Assembly: GCA_002221725.1 (NCBI GenBank)
Contig: NJFT01000029.1
Location: forward strand, 124,001 to 188,000
From: Scedosporium boydii
Taxonomy: Eukaryota; Ascomycota; Sordariomycetes; Microascales; Microascaceae
Reading direction: 5' to 3'
Length of the DNA stretch: 64,000 nucleotides
The position numbers and the translations under genes are program-made. Shown here one piece after another: positions 11,743 through 23,396 of the stretch (its first letter is position 1; every line of letters starts with the position of its first letter). Under the pieces are notes generated by a model, which made no database searches, was not told the DNA's origin, and saw only the letters and a program-made list of their open reading frames with translations.

Positions 11743-13363
11743 GATGACTTCTATGTTTTATTGCACGGGTAATAAGACAGAATGCAGTAGAGAAGAGGAG
11801 ATAGGAAAACGGAAGGGGAGGTGGGACAATGGAGGGGCCCACGGGTTGCCGATAAAGACGGAACTATAAAATAAACCTTTCACGCATCTTTCCTTCTTGT
11901 TGTGATGGCAGGTACCAGGTACCACGGGCGAACGGAACGCTCGACTTGCTGCTTCGCCACTTCCATTGACGTTCTCTCGATAAGCTCCATTGTTTTTCGG
12001 CGGCTGGAGAGGGAAGGTGAATACGCCCCTAGGAAAGGCCAAGGGCAAAACTGGGGAGAACCCGGTCAAGGAGGGACTCCGGTCAGATTGTCGGATTGCC
12101 GGATGCAGGTGGCCTCACGATGTGGGGTTAACCTTGTTCCACCTTCCTTTTCAGTGCAGCTTCCTCGTCGTGACATTCAAATTCCTCCGCAGGGTGCCGT
12201 CGAGGCCTCTCTGGAATGTGTTCAAAGTTCGCGTGACATGACTCGGTCTTAATTATTCAACCCGGCCGTTGATGTGGGACAGAGGTCAGGGTCGTTGGCC
12301 TCGTTCCTCGTTGCTTTCATCTTGACGCGGGGAACTAACGTCCTCCGTGCAGGACTACTTTGTAGGCCCCGACGTGTCAAATGGCGGCCGAGCCAAGCCG
12401 GGAGCTAAGTTTACTTGTGTCCCACACCTTCTCTCCGGTAGTTGATGGGTCTACACAGGTACAAACACGTGGGTTTGGACCGTTTGGGACATGACTGCAT
12501 GGCACGAGGTGCGTGGGTCCGTTCCTTCCCCGCAGAACATTACCGAGAATGAACTAATCAAGCAATCCAACCAATCAGCATGGCGAGTGTGAGTGCACTG
12601 GTGGGAGATACAAAGATACTCGGATTTGGAAGCTTCTTGGTGTGTGCTTCTACACAATACTCCGTAGTCCGTACTCGCTTCAATTTGCTCTGGCGGATTT
12701 CTTTGCGAGTACTGAGGTACTTACCCCGGACTTAACCACTTCCTTTCCTTCTAAGGACATTATTGGAAAGTTCCATGCCTCGGTATCCGGTAGGTAGCAA
12801 TTGTCGTCGACTGTGCAGGTCCACATTTCTGTTCGCTTGGTTGGCTGTTGTAGCTATCTTTTGGGCGTTAGACCGGAATTGAAATGGAATATGGAATGCA
12901 GAAATATGGAATGGGGTATATATGGACTGGAATTGAGCAATATTCTGGCATTGGAACTAGAACTACGCCTAGCAGAGCCGCGCGGCCGTAGCCGCTCTCG
13001 AAAGACTTGTTATATTCGAAGAATACAATAGCATAAACTTCACCCAACACCCCCTTCCGCGTGGGTTCAATCTTGATCACACGATGTACCATTTGAGTCC
13101 TGACGTTGGATCTTTGCTCACGGCACTGGGATACAGGGAGACTAGCCAAACTTGGCTATTGCCCAGTCTAAGCATTATCCAGGCACTCAAGTCCCTCATC
13201 CTTCATCCCCCGATACATTGTCTAGTCACCACTGCTGTAATGATAGGGAGGGATAATCAAAGCCTGCAACAAATGGGCAGATTTACTCAAATTCAGCCCA
13301 AGGGACCAAGTCATTCCCCAAATAATAGTGACGTTACCCCTGGGACGCCTCGACGTCCCCTTC
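11743..13363. other. intergenic, 1.6 kb, no supported gene
   Basis: Upstream region of the MFS gene and downstream region of the CorA-like gene. Holds a GGAAT-rich stretch (12877-12960) and the motif tactccgtagtccgtactc near 12659. Small frames are unlike coding sequence. Confidence 0.5.
12877..12960. repeat. degenerate GGAAT-rich simple repeat
   Basis: Several copies of ggaat or ggaata in about 80 bases (gaaatggaatatggaatg and later tatggaatgg, ctggaattg). Unit spacing is irregular, so it is a decayed simple repeat. Confidence 0.5.
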
Positions 13364-15276
13364 TCAAGCAAGTTGCTTGGAACGCCCGCTCGTCCTTCGA
13401 CGGCGCTTCTCATACCGGTACCACAGAGCTGCCATTGCAAACGTGAAAACCATCAACGGAATAGACACCTGGAAAAATCTCTCTATAGCCAGCTTCGACC
13501 TCCTCTCTGGCGGTGCATTTGGGTCGTCCACTTCGATCTGGTACTTGACCATATCTGTGCTGAAGACCGTCTTTGTATGTTGATTCAAGTTAGAATAACG
13601 TCGCCAATTCATTAAGCAATGGCTCTAAAGGGAGGGTAATTGATGGTATAGTCTTACGGCAATGAAAGTTGCAGGCAGGAATAACAGAGTTATCACGGCA
13701 ATTATTCGAACCGCGATTGCTTCCCGAGCGCTCTTTTCGGCTAAGCCTTCCATGCTCTGAGCAGAGTTCTCTTGTCTCGCGGCGGCTTGGGTCTGGAGAT
13801 GCTGAATGAGCTGCGAGGTGGTTCACTTAGTTAGTACGCCGACGCGCCATAACACTGCTGGCGTCGAGCACTATTTGCATCTCTTGGTAAAGGTGACGAG
13901 TATTAAGCTTACGATGTTTTTCCTGTCCGTGATCAACTTGGAAAGGACCCTCGCTCGCGCGATTTGCGTATTGAGGTCGTATATGATCTCGTCCAGTTGA
14001 GATGTGAAACCCTTCACAGCGTCGCCGCATTCACTTTTCGCTGTGTCGTCGATAGGAAAGCGACCGCCTTTTAGGAGATCGTGGTAGAAGTCCCGGAGCT
14101 TCTGCACGATATCTGTATTCGATTCTAGCACCATGATAATTTGATTCACCGACTCTTCCTCCGCCTGAACGGCTACCAGTGTTTGGGGGCCGACCGAGGC
14201 CTCACTGGTGATATCGCCATCCAAGAACGGAATTGTCTAGGCTCTTACGTTAGAAAAGAGAAAAAAAAAAAATGGGAACGTTTTAAAGGGAAAATATAAG
14301 CAATTTGCTCACCAACTGGTGTGCTCCATCCTCTGAAGAGCAGATATACCATCTCCAATCCAATGCTGCCCACTGGCAATAGGTGAGATGCATATCCAGG
14401 CTCGTCTTGAAACGCTGCGCGAACGTCGAGAAGCGCTTCGGATACTTTCTTTCCTCATGCAGTTGCCCGCTCCCCAAGTTCCATAACGTCAATTTCTGGT
14501 CTCCTAGAATCCAGAGCTGCGTGCCCTTGACGACATCAAATTGGTGGTGGAATGCCCCATGGCGGATTTTCCACATCCTGCCGGCTCCGGTTTCCTTGTC
14601 ATCGTCTTTCCGTTCAATACCCTTCAAAGTATAGCACATCTGGTACCGAAGGCCAGACCGGTTCATGGCGTCGATTGTAAGTCCCTTATGCGGACTCGAA
14701 AACACCGAATGGGTGCGGAAACCACTGAATTTAAGTTCTGGGTCCATCCCCGTGGGGTTGCCAAAGATGTAGAGAAAATCGAGAAAGCCGGGCATGACTT
14801 GGAAGTAAGTCAGTAGCCACTTCAGCGATTCTGGTGTAATCTCCAGGGGCCGAATGGAACTCGCAGAGAGTAAATACCTGTGGGCATATCAGAATTGGTT
14901 CTCATTCCCTGTGGGCCAGGGATATGGGCAAGGGGCCGACTTACACGGCTCGATATGCGGGATCCTCACGGCACTCTCCTATGGGCGATGTACAGCCGCT
15001 CTCATCAAGGCTATGGTCCGCCTGGAAAAATTCCTCAACTTCTCCATCAGACCGTAGATTTCTATGCGAGACAAGGCCTTGGTGGTTCACTTCAAGGATC
15101 GGCACCTGAAGTTTCTCTTCGTCCACGAATAGCTTCAAGCTCTTCTCCCGATCTTCCAGCCTCTCGCAGCTGGATCGAAGGAAGTGGTCACCCCATCTGT
15201 TCCGCTCAACTAGGTTTAAAGGGTAGTCGCGGAACTCTTCTATAGATCTCACAAACCCCTTTGGAATATGTGTCAT
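13364..15276 (-). CDS. CorA-like transmembrane protein (fungal-specific), 526 aa, five exons
   Basis: Exons 15276-14945, 14877-14313, 14236-13913, 13810-13658 and 13570-13364, all with GT-AG borders and matching phases; intron 3 has a perfect TACTAAC branch site. The start MTHIPKGFVRSIEEFRDYPLNL matches the usual N-terminus of the family. Mid-protein blocks LTYFQVMPGFLDFLYIFGN and WRWYICSSEDG are typical of fungal CorA-like proteins. A long helical region with DRKNI leads to two C-terminal membrane helices: IIAVITLLFLPATFIA (about 440-458) and SIPLMVFTFAMAALWY (about 494-510). The loop after TM1 reads FSTDM, not the GMN motif of true CorA magnesium channels, so ion transport is doubtful. Location in a membrane is well supported; substrate is unknown. 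Confidence 0.87.
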
Positions 15277-15934
15277 TGCTGCGGGGATTTTGGGTGTGGC
15301 CCGAATGGGAAAGATTCGCACCAGCTTGTGTGAATATGGCCTGTCTTGGTTCGGAATGTTGAGCGCGTTGGTGGTGTAATCGATTGCCTGGATAAAAATC
15401 TAGGTTTTAGATCCAAACCTGAACAGCATCCCATGCGTTAAAATGTTCGCGCAAGTGAGAGGTTGACCAACCTTTACATTTGCACATTGAGAGCCCTGCA
15501 ATACTACTGGGATGCGTGAAAGGATGTCGTGTAATCGAATGGTGAGGTGATAATCAGCCGAGGACAGCCTGCACTCGGTTGGAGATCAACGTTTCTTGCC
15601 AGGCTATCCCTCAGTACGCCTCAACATGATTGTGCAGGAGTCCTCAAGCGCCGGGACCTTTGTTCAGCTTGCCTGAACGTTGCCGACCACCTTCGACTTT
15701 GAATTCCTCCATTGGCCATGGCCGTGGTCAGCTGCGGACAGACCCTCATCATTCATGCGCAGGCTTTCGGAAAGTGGATCAATAAATATTGAGTCCTATC
15801 ACACCGGTTGGCTATTTCGTGATCTCTCAGTGGCTGAGGCGAGCCGCTCAAATGCAAGCCACCCTGCACAAGGATGCCTACATACAGGTTATCAGAGCCT
15901 TCTTAAGCACAGTATTAATTAAACACTTCGTATT
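15277..15934. other. 5' flank of the CorA-like gene
   Basis: About 650 bp. The CorA-like frame stays open upstream to an acceptor-like CCAG near 15389, so a further 5' exon is possible, but no ATG is seen in that frame before 15276. Confidence 0.4.
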
Positions 15935-16544
15935 CTATTCACTATCTGAGTACGATGACAGCGGAGCGGGCTGGGGAAGTTTCTCGGGTCGATCCTTGAT
16001 CCGCTGCTCTTCTTTGCGCGACACGTCACGCATCCGATAAATGTCGTCAAGCTCGCTCTGAAGAATGCAAGAGCCATGAGGATGAGGCTAACCTGAATGT
16101 GGAAGAATATATATGTACACTTACCTTTTTCAATTTTCGTGGAACGGGAACGGAATATAGATCGGACTCGGGGGCCTTTCCCGCAATTATTAGGACTGTA
16201 CTGTGAAGGGTACACACCGAGACATGGGCTCGTACTGAGAGCAATGGTCGGTTGAGAGAGGAGGGGGGCTAGTGTTGAGCGCTCACCAGCTTCTCTGGAA
16301 TATCACAGTTCTCGACCTGCTTCCTCAAATAATCCCTCAGTTTTTCCCAAGGAAGTCCGTAGGCTGAAATCTGCATTTTGAAGCCATCCTGAACCTTCGA
16401 GTAGGTTGTGGATGCGCGTAAGAGGTTCCCAGGCGTTGGATCATCTTCGTGTGCCTTAGCAGCTGGCTCGGGTATGAAATCGTCTGTCCAGCGACGTCGA
16501 GCCCTGCCAGCTCCAAAGCGGGCTTGGACCCCGGCTCCTGACAT
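15935..16544 (-). CDS. small protein of unknown function (126 aa)
   Basis: Two exons: 16544-16287 and 16057-15935, joined in phase across a 229-nt GT-AG intron (GTGAGC donor, TTCAG acceptor). Exon 1 is rich in Arg/Gly at the start (GAGRARRRW) and then encodes a compact stretch ending YGLPWEKLRDYLRKQVEN. Exon 2 is charged (MRDVSRKEEQRIKDRPEK) and ends with a Ser-rich tail before TAG. There is no signal peptide or membrane helix. The intron holds a second open stretch (about 16115-16200) with its own good GTAAGT donor that cannot be spliced in phase with exon 1, so alternative splicing or a different exon structure is possible. I do not recognise the family. Confidence 0.6.
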
Positions 16545-17280
16545 GATTAGAAGGCCTGGGCAGATTCAGAGCTGAAAGTGTACAAAGCGAGCGAGGCGAA
16601 AAGGGCAGTGCAGTGTAGAGATTTGATCGCTGTCAGCGGGGCTCGCAGGAAAGTGGAAAAACCATGGAGCCCTTGAGTATTGGGCGGGTGCCAGGCCAGA
16701 ACGCTGGGGGCTATATACTCTTGTGTGCGCCGTTTCATCGCCCGGGTTCGCGAACCACCACCACCCAACCGAGGTCGTGGGCTTAAGGCGACACCTGCAA
16801 TGGATGTGCCCGCTCGATAGCACAGTGTATACCGATATGAGACAGGATCCGATGTCACCCTCCCTCAATATCGTTGGTTAATGGGGCTCCTCACTCGGCC
16901 ACCGCCACCATTTTTCTTGTGGCACCTCAGTTAACACATCGACGCAGAAATCAAACGGGAAATGGATAAACCAAGAAATTGTGGCCATTGATCCTAACGT
17001 AGCCTGGTCTGGTTTTGGCCGCTTGGTGATGGCCACAACACAATGCGGCCGGGCGCCGTCGCTCCCAAAGGGGGGATTCTCGATGGCGCCAGAGCCTGCT
17101 CCCCCCTCCTCCTTTCGTTTTGCTCCACACTATGGCATTCCGGATGAGCCCGGAGTAAAAGGTTACCGTGCTGGGGGTATTATAGATCTCCCTCGATCGA
17201 TGCTATCTAATAACCTGCAATGTACGCTCTCTCCCAAGTCAAATTCCACCGAGAATGCAGGAGTGCACCGGCTCTTCATC
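16545..17280. other. divergent promoter region
   Basis: Roughly 730 bp between the small minus-strand gene and the kinase-VWA gene on the plus strand. The frame of the latter is open from about 16981, but the ATG at 17281 is preferred because the sequence before it is low-complexity and poorly protein-like. Confidence 0.5.
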
Positions 17281-20200
17281 ATGAACTCCGATCCCTCAAT
17301 TCAACGTTCCGCTACGCTTGACTCTTTTCGGTCCGATGGCACAGACCGCCATCTCGAGGTCTGTAAGAATCAGTACGATCAAGCCAGAAACGAGTTTTTA
17401 GCAGTCCTCGACAAATTCACTCGCAAGGCAGTCTGTGGAAGACCCTTCATCCTCATTAGGAAATTGACGGTGACACTTGAGACTTCACGCTCAGCGTCTC
17501 TGTCCAACCCCGAATCTCTCAACTTCAAGTCCGATTTTGACCGCCTCTGGAAGTCGTCCTTCTTTAGGTTGACCGCGGAACCGCCTGACGTGAGCGAAGA
17601 AAAGCTCTCCCGATGCACTTCGCTCTTTTTCCTTCTTGTAGAACTCGACCGCCCCGAGCTCACGCCACACTTTCTCCATAATGGCGTCGACGACAGAGCA
17701 CTGCCATTGGATAGGGATACCTTATGTCGGAAGATTGGGGACGCATCAATGACTGGACCCCAGAGGTGCGACTTCACCGCAGACGCCTGGGCGAAATTCA
17801 CGGACGACTTCCTGGCCAAGCAATACCGATGGTGCCCCATGAAGCTAGAACTGAACTTGGAGCGAAGAGATGTCGGAAGACAGGTCCTGCCATTCTACAA
17901 AAAAGAATCAATTACGCAACAGGACAGGCCGTCCGCAAATGGCTCGACCCTGTGGATGATTGAAGTTCCCGAAGATTTTGTGGAGAAACAGCTGGCGGAG
18001 CAGCTCCCGGATGCGAAACGATTACGGGCGGAAGAGACTGTAAGTTTTCCCTCGAGACCTCACTGATACGACCGCACTATTATGCCGGTCTCCATCTGCG
18101 CCCTTTTTTTACATCATTTTCCTTTCTTCTTTCGTCCGTCCGTCTTCTTACTGACAGCGGCATGAGGTATATCGCTTCTGCTTGAAACAATTCCCGCCAG
18201 GTAGGAGCGAAGCCTTCGAAAAAGAGCGCGTCGCACTCAAAGCCCTTAAGGGGTTGAAGGGGATCGTGCAGTACATCGGCTGGTATGAATGCACTGGCGA
18301 GGATGCAGAAATGCCTCCCCAGGCTATCCTTAGCCCTTCCCCCTGCATCTTGCTCGAACTTGCGACCTGCGACTTGAACGAGGCCATGATAGACGAACTC
18401 CCACCAACTCTGCCAGACGAAATCAAAAGGTTCTGGGAGGAGCTCGCCCACATATCCGAAGCGCTAGTGAGCATTCACGCGTTTGAAATTGACGAAACTG
18501 TGTATCATGGGTTTGTTCCTACTCTTGTGTTGCCCGTCATTCCCTGGACCGTCTAACAGATGTATTGAATAGATGGCATGGGGATATCAAGCCCGAAAAT
18601 ATCCTCTATTTCAATAGTAAATACAAACTTGCCGATCCAGGAGAGTCTCGCATCAAGAGAGAAACCACGACAGACGCCCGAAGCCACCCTCCTCGGACTA
18701 TTGCTCGAGGTGGGACCAGAACGTTCGGTAAGTGATGCGTCGCAATTAATAGCAGCACGAAGTGGGGTTGAATTTAAGGACTAATATGATGATACGATGT
18801 GAAGCCGCCCCGGAAAAGGCAGCCTACTTTGATACAGAGAACTCTGATGGTGTGAGAACAAGAATTCTGCAGACAAGCGATGTGTGGTCGCTGGGTTGCG
18901 TCCTATCGGTGGCGGCCACGTACGTTACGCATGGCGTGCAGGGCGTGCGAACCTATAGTAAACTACGCGCCCGGCAGATCAAGGAACTTACGGACTGCAC
19001 GCCAACTGCTGGAGATGCATTCCACAACGGAAGAAGGGTATTGCCAGTGGTTACAGAGTGGCACGCAGTCCTTCGGTCGACACGCGGGCATTCGGATGTT
19101 TTGACGGACAAGGTCCTGGACATGGTAGATGAGGAGATGCTTCTTCCAGAAAATGAGAGATCAGACGCGATTCGAGTCAGAGACAGGTTCCAACGGATCC
19201 TTAGTGAGGCTGTTCTCCCGCCTGCTAATTTCGGTCTCGTCCGCCGTTTCCTGCAATATATCGACATGGAAGCGGAGGTTCTGCCACGACGCCGCAGTTT
19301 GCTCCCGGACCAAGCCAATGGTGCAATTGAAGATCAACCTGCGGGCTTGGACCTCGATGCTACGAAAGACCCCTGCGTGGGAACCTCAGAGGAGAAGCTT
19401 CACTCTATCCCGGTCAAGCCTACAGCTCAGCGCCTTCATACTAGGCCAATGTCTGCGAGACAAGTTGCGGGCGAGATTCAGCCCCTGCGGAGGGTGTACA
19501 CTGACCCGCCAGATGCGAGAATCACAAGAGTTGGGTTAAGAGATGGGATGTCGCAGACGACGACGGAGGCGACAAAGCCAACGCTAGCCATCGTCACCGA
19601 TCACCAGGAAAGCCTCCCTCATGACGGCCATGTGTTCTCGCCAAACATCCCGGTCCAAAATCTGCACCAGGTCCAGGCGGAATTGGAAAAAATTGGAATG
19701 GGTCGGGACTTGAGCCGGACGAAAAGCCTACGAAACCTTCCCAAGAACCTGAGGAAAAAGGAGGTATCCGTGAGAGGCAAGATGCCATTTGACCCGATAG
19801 AGTATTGTTTCAAAGGTCGTGACATTGTAGGTTTTCTCCCAGTGGCGCCCAAGACCCCTGTTTCATTAGGCAACTCCGCTAACAGACTACGGCTTTGCAG
19901 CTATTCCTGGTGGATAACGGCTTAACTATGGAACCGCATTGGCCGGAAGCCTGCAAACTCCTCCGAGCTCTGACCTGGAGACTGTTGGAGTACGATGATG
20001 ACGGCATGGAGCTCTACTTCACCGATCCCACCGCCGAGGTGGTCCCGCCGCGTCGCAATGAAGAAGTGAATGACTTCGTGAGAGCTATGGAAAAGGCTTG
20101 TCCATCAAGTCGAAGAGCCTATAAAACGGACATCGTACCCATGCTGAAGGAACTCATGAACAAATACAACATTGACGTGTGCAAGAATGGGCTCCAGGCT

Positions 20201-21025
20201 AAAAAGAAAACGATCATTGTCCTCACAGACGGCATATGGCAGGGCTCGTCGGATGCACGAGTCATCGAGTTCTTCCAGTACGAGCTAAGGAGTTTGGAGC
20301 AATACTGTCAGCTGCCAAACATGAGCGAGCAGCTCTCTCCGGAAGCCAGAAGGGCAGCAATCAATACGGAACGCCCTATATCCGTCCAATTTGTCCAATT
20401 CGGGCCGGATACAGCAGCAACTAGCCGACTTCGGCAGCTGGATGAAGACTTTGCCGAAGCCGGTTACATGTGAGCGACTTGAAACCCTAGTGATTTGACG
20501 GCGCTAACCTTCCATGGTAGTGACATAATCGATACCGAACCCAGCGGCGGCGATTTCTACAAGATGATAATGGGCAGCATAGACGAGAGCATGGATTCGA
20601 AGCTGAGTGGCGCTACGCTCCCGTCCCGAATAACCAGTCCGCAAAGCCCCCACAATGGCCGACCCGACCTTACCGGGGGGCTCAACCGCGGGCCAACCCC
20701 TTATACCCCTATTATCCGACAGAGAAGCTTTCCGTGCTCTCCTGGTCAAGTGCCACGGAACTTTCCGATCATCGATCCGACGAGCATCCTCTTAGGCTGC
20801 ACCCAGAACGGCCATGGAAGATCTCATTCTACTCTCGAAGACCACTATAATCACAGTTCAGGAACGACGACGACCCTATCACACCCTCATGAGAGCCGCC
20901 CCACCAGCCACACGCCGTTTCAGCTGGCACACGCTGAGTATGGAAATGAGACGGAGAACACCAGGAGATATAGTGAGGGGAGTAATCCGAGTCCCTCCGT
21001 GGAACTTAATGATTATTATCATTAG
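17281..21025 (+). CDS. protein kinase-like / von Willebrand A fusion protein, 1,120 aa, six exons
   Basis: Exons 17281-18039, 18158-18510, 18573-18727, 18805-19826, 19901-20469 and 20521-21025; every junction is GT-AG and in phase. Residues 1-253 form an N-terminal helical region seen in fungal kinases of this type. The kinase part has the ATP lysine in FCLKQF (K263), the catalytic loop HGDIKPEN (373-380), D392-P-G394 in place of DFG, an APE at about 424, and SDVWSLGCV. A long disordered, charged linker follows. The VWA domain starts LFLVDNGLTM (764-773), giving D-x-G-x-T where a MIDAS would be DxSxS, with a later VLTDG. The tail is Ser/Pro/His-rich. A signalling or scaffold role in the cytosol is inferred. 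Loss of the DFG phenylalanine makes reduced kinase activity possible. Confidence 0.87.
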
Positions 21026-22167
21026 CTTCATCCATGGAGCACTACAAGAATTGATGTACTATTAGTGTATTACTATGAATTTTGTATAATCGATATCTTT
21101 CGTTGATCCTAATATCGTGTAGTTGGTTGCTGGAGGATCTATGGCTGGAGGCTTGAAGAGAAAATGTAGAAGCTATCTGTCTGGAAGGTAGGATGATATA
21201 TATCATCCCGGTTTTGTGACCAGAGATCGCATCGGGAGATGAAGGATGAGGGACCTGGGCTGGATTTGAGGCCAAGCCATGGCAAGTTCACTATCTAGGA
21301 GTGTGTGGACAGTCCGCTCCCGTAATCTCTTCGTTAGACGCCGAACAGCAGTGGGAGTGTTAGAGTGAGAAGCAGATAGTGTTTAAGAGAACCGGGTGTC
21401 ATCTACTAACACCATCTTGTGCCGGGGAACGTCAACGAGAACACTTCCATCTATCTCTGACAGATTGACTCCATCCTTCGCTTCATGCAGAACCGGGAAA
21501 CGCGGCAAGGATTGACGCCGTGCTCTCCCAATCCGACACTCGCATATCTCGACATGGCATATGCCGGCCTCGGCTGGCGACCAGGCCTAGCATCGAAACT
21601 GTACGGCAGTCGAGGCCCGGGATTTGAAGCTTTGAATAGACTGTTAAGATGGAGTATTAATCTATTACATTGTGTCGAAGACTGGTGGTGCCGTCGGCCG
21701 ATCGATGTTGGGTAGGGGGTCTAGGTCGGATGGTAAGCTGAGGTGAGCTGCAGAGGCGGACGCCATCATGACCGAGATACTTGTTAGATTTAACCCATTA
21801 TATTGCATTGCAATAGCACAGACTTTCAAAACCCTGGTGATATAGAAGTGATATCAAAGAATTCTCGTCTTGAACCAGGGAAATTACTTGGTCACTTAAC
21901 AAGGAAGCACCATCCCTACGCATAAGGATCCCGTCAAAACAAGGATTCCAAACCTCATGCTAAAACCAAATCCTCTCTATAACAAGATGGTTATTGAAGA
22001 TAAATCTGAGTTTTGCGTATAAGTATAAAAAGGCATACACTTCCCAGCTTTATCGTTGTCGTCATTAAGTCGTTCTCATCATACTGGAAACAATCAACAC
22101 AACCTTCCACCCACACGGGCTCGCTACAATCTGTCCTAGTTATATCCAATTTCTAGAACCTAGCACT
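21026..22167. other. intergenic, 1.1 kb
   Basis: 3' region of the kinase-VWA gene and promoter of the small secreted protein. Nothing else recognised; the ORF at 21485-21715 lacks protein-like features. Confidence 0.5.
22024..22030 (+). promoter_or_regulatory. TATA box of the small secreted-protein gene
   Basis: TATAAAA, 138 bp before the ATG at 22168, followed by a CA- and pyrimidine-rich leader. A good TATA box suggests a strongly regulated gene. Confidence 0.5.
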
Positions 22168-22573
22168 ATGTATTTCATTCCTATTCTCACCATCTCATTC
22201 GTGGCTGCCGTGATGGCTAGTCGCCGGAGCCCTCACACCGGCTCCCTGATAGCTCGTCAACAGTGTACTGTCGACTGTACCTGCTTAGGCGAAAACGGGA
22301 CCAGATCCTTTCCTGACACTCAGCGTTGTTGCGCTCCTAATGGCGGCGTTTTAGACATCCCTGTATGCAAGATTCTTTTTAAGTCCTCTTCCGGCCCAGG
22401 CCTCAATTCTGTCCGCTCGCTCTATTGACGAAACACATTGCTGACCTATCTACTATTCTCGTCAGAACGAGTACTGCCGCGGTATTCCTCAGGATTCCGC
22501 AGAGGCCGGGTTTGGCAACTGCTGTGGCGGGGGAGGTCATTTCGAATGCCGTACGCCGATATGCACTGATTAA
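22168..22573 (+). CDS. small secreted cysteine-rich protein (100 aa, ten cysteines)
   Basis: Two exons: 22168-22362 and 22466-22573. The 103-nt intron has a GTATGC donor, a GCTGAC branch site and a GTCAG acceptor and keeps phase 0. The protein starts with a signal peptide (MYFIPILTISFVAAVMA), then a short possible propeptide ending LIARQQ. The mature part has ten cysteines: C-x3-C-x-C-x14-CC, then a single C, then CC before a GGGG stretch, then C-x5-C near the end. Even cysteine number and the CC pairs suggest up to five disulphides. It has the size and make-up of fungal effector or antimicrobial-type proteins, but I recognise no named family. It is not visible as one open frame, so it may be missed by simple ORF calling. 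Confidence 0.72.
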
Positions 22574-23396
22574 GTTGGTTGGGGGACCGAGACTAGATTC
22601 AGTCCGAAGAAGACTCTAGCTTGCCTTGCAAAGAAGAAGAGGAGGGGATTGGCATATTCTCTGATACGCTCTCTTTCAGTCTCTGGTGATTTGTCTATAG
22701 TTCCGGTGCGGAAGGAGGTAACATGTCTCAATATGTCGCCTTTTCTGCCAGCAGCTAAACTGGGATTGTTCTTGGTGAGCTTTTGGACAACTCCATATCA
22801 AGGTTTAACAGAACAGAAAGGCTTGGGAATTTCTCATGAGCTATCTGTTGCATATTCAAATATGTGGCATATATCCTCATACTCTGTAGAAGCTGATGAT
22901 AGAGAACGTATTATTGGCTTAAGAGCCGGATGCGGAGTTCCAGGCTATCTCCAAGTTCTTCAATCTGGCGGCCATGTTTTGGTATGAGGAGGGAATTCGT
23001 ACGGTTGATTTCTCCCTCCACTGATCCATCAGGGATCTTAGCAACATCGGCAGCAGGCTATCTGTCGGCGCCGTTTCCGGGTTGTATGATTCTAAGCATT
23101 TAACGGTAGGGGGCCAGGATACCAGGCGGGCGGGACTGCACTATGTAAGTCGCGGAGAGACCGCCAAGAAGACCATAAACCCCCATTTGCGAGGCTTGAG
23201 AGACAATCATCTAATGATTGTTATTGACGGAAAAAGGAATTTATTAGTATGATGGAGGCTTGAGGAAATAGCTCCTTAATCTATGCCAGCGACTAGAATG
23301 GAGAAATTATTGTAGGTTGTGTATAGAGATTCTCGTCGCCGAACCTTCGTAGTCGCAGGGGGCGCCTTCCAAGAGCTCCTCCGGCCTCAGTCGAAT
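22574..23396. other. intergenic between convergent genes
   Basis: About 820 bp between the small secreted-protein gene (plus) and the oxidoreductase (minus). No supported feature. Confidence 0.45.
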
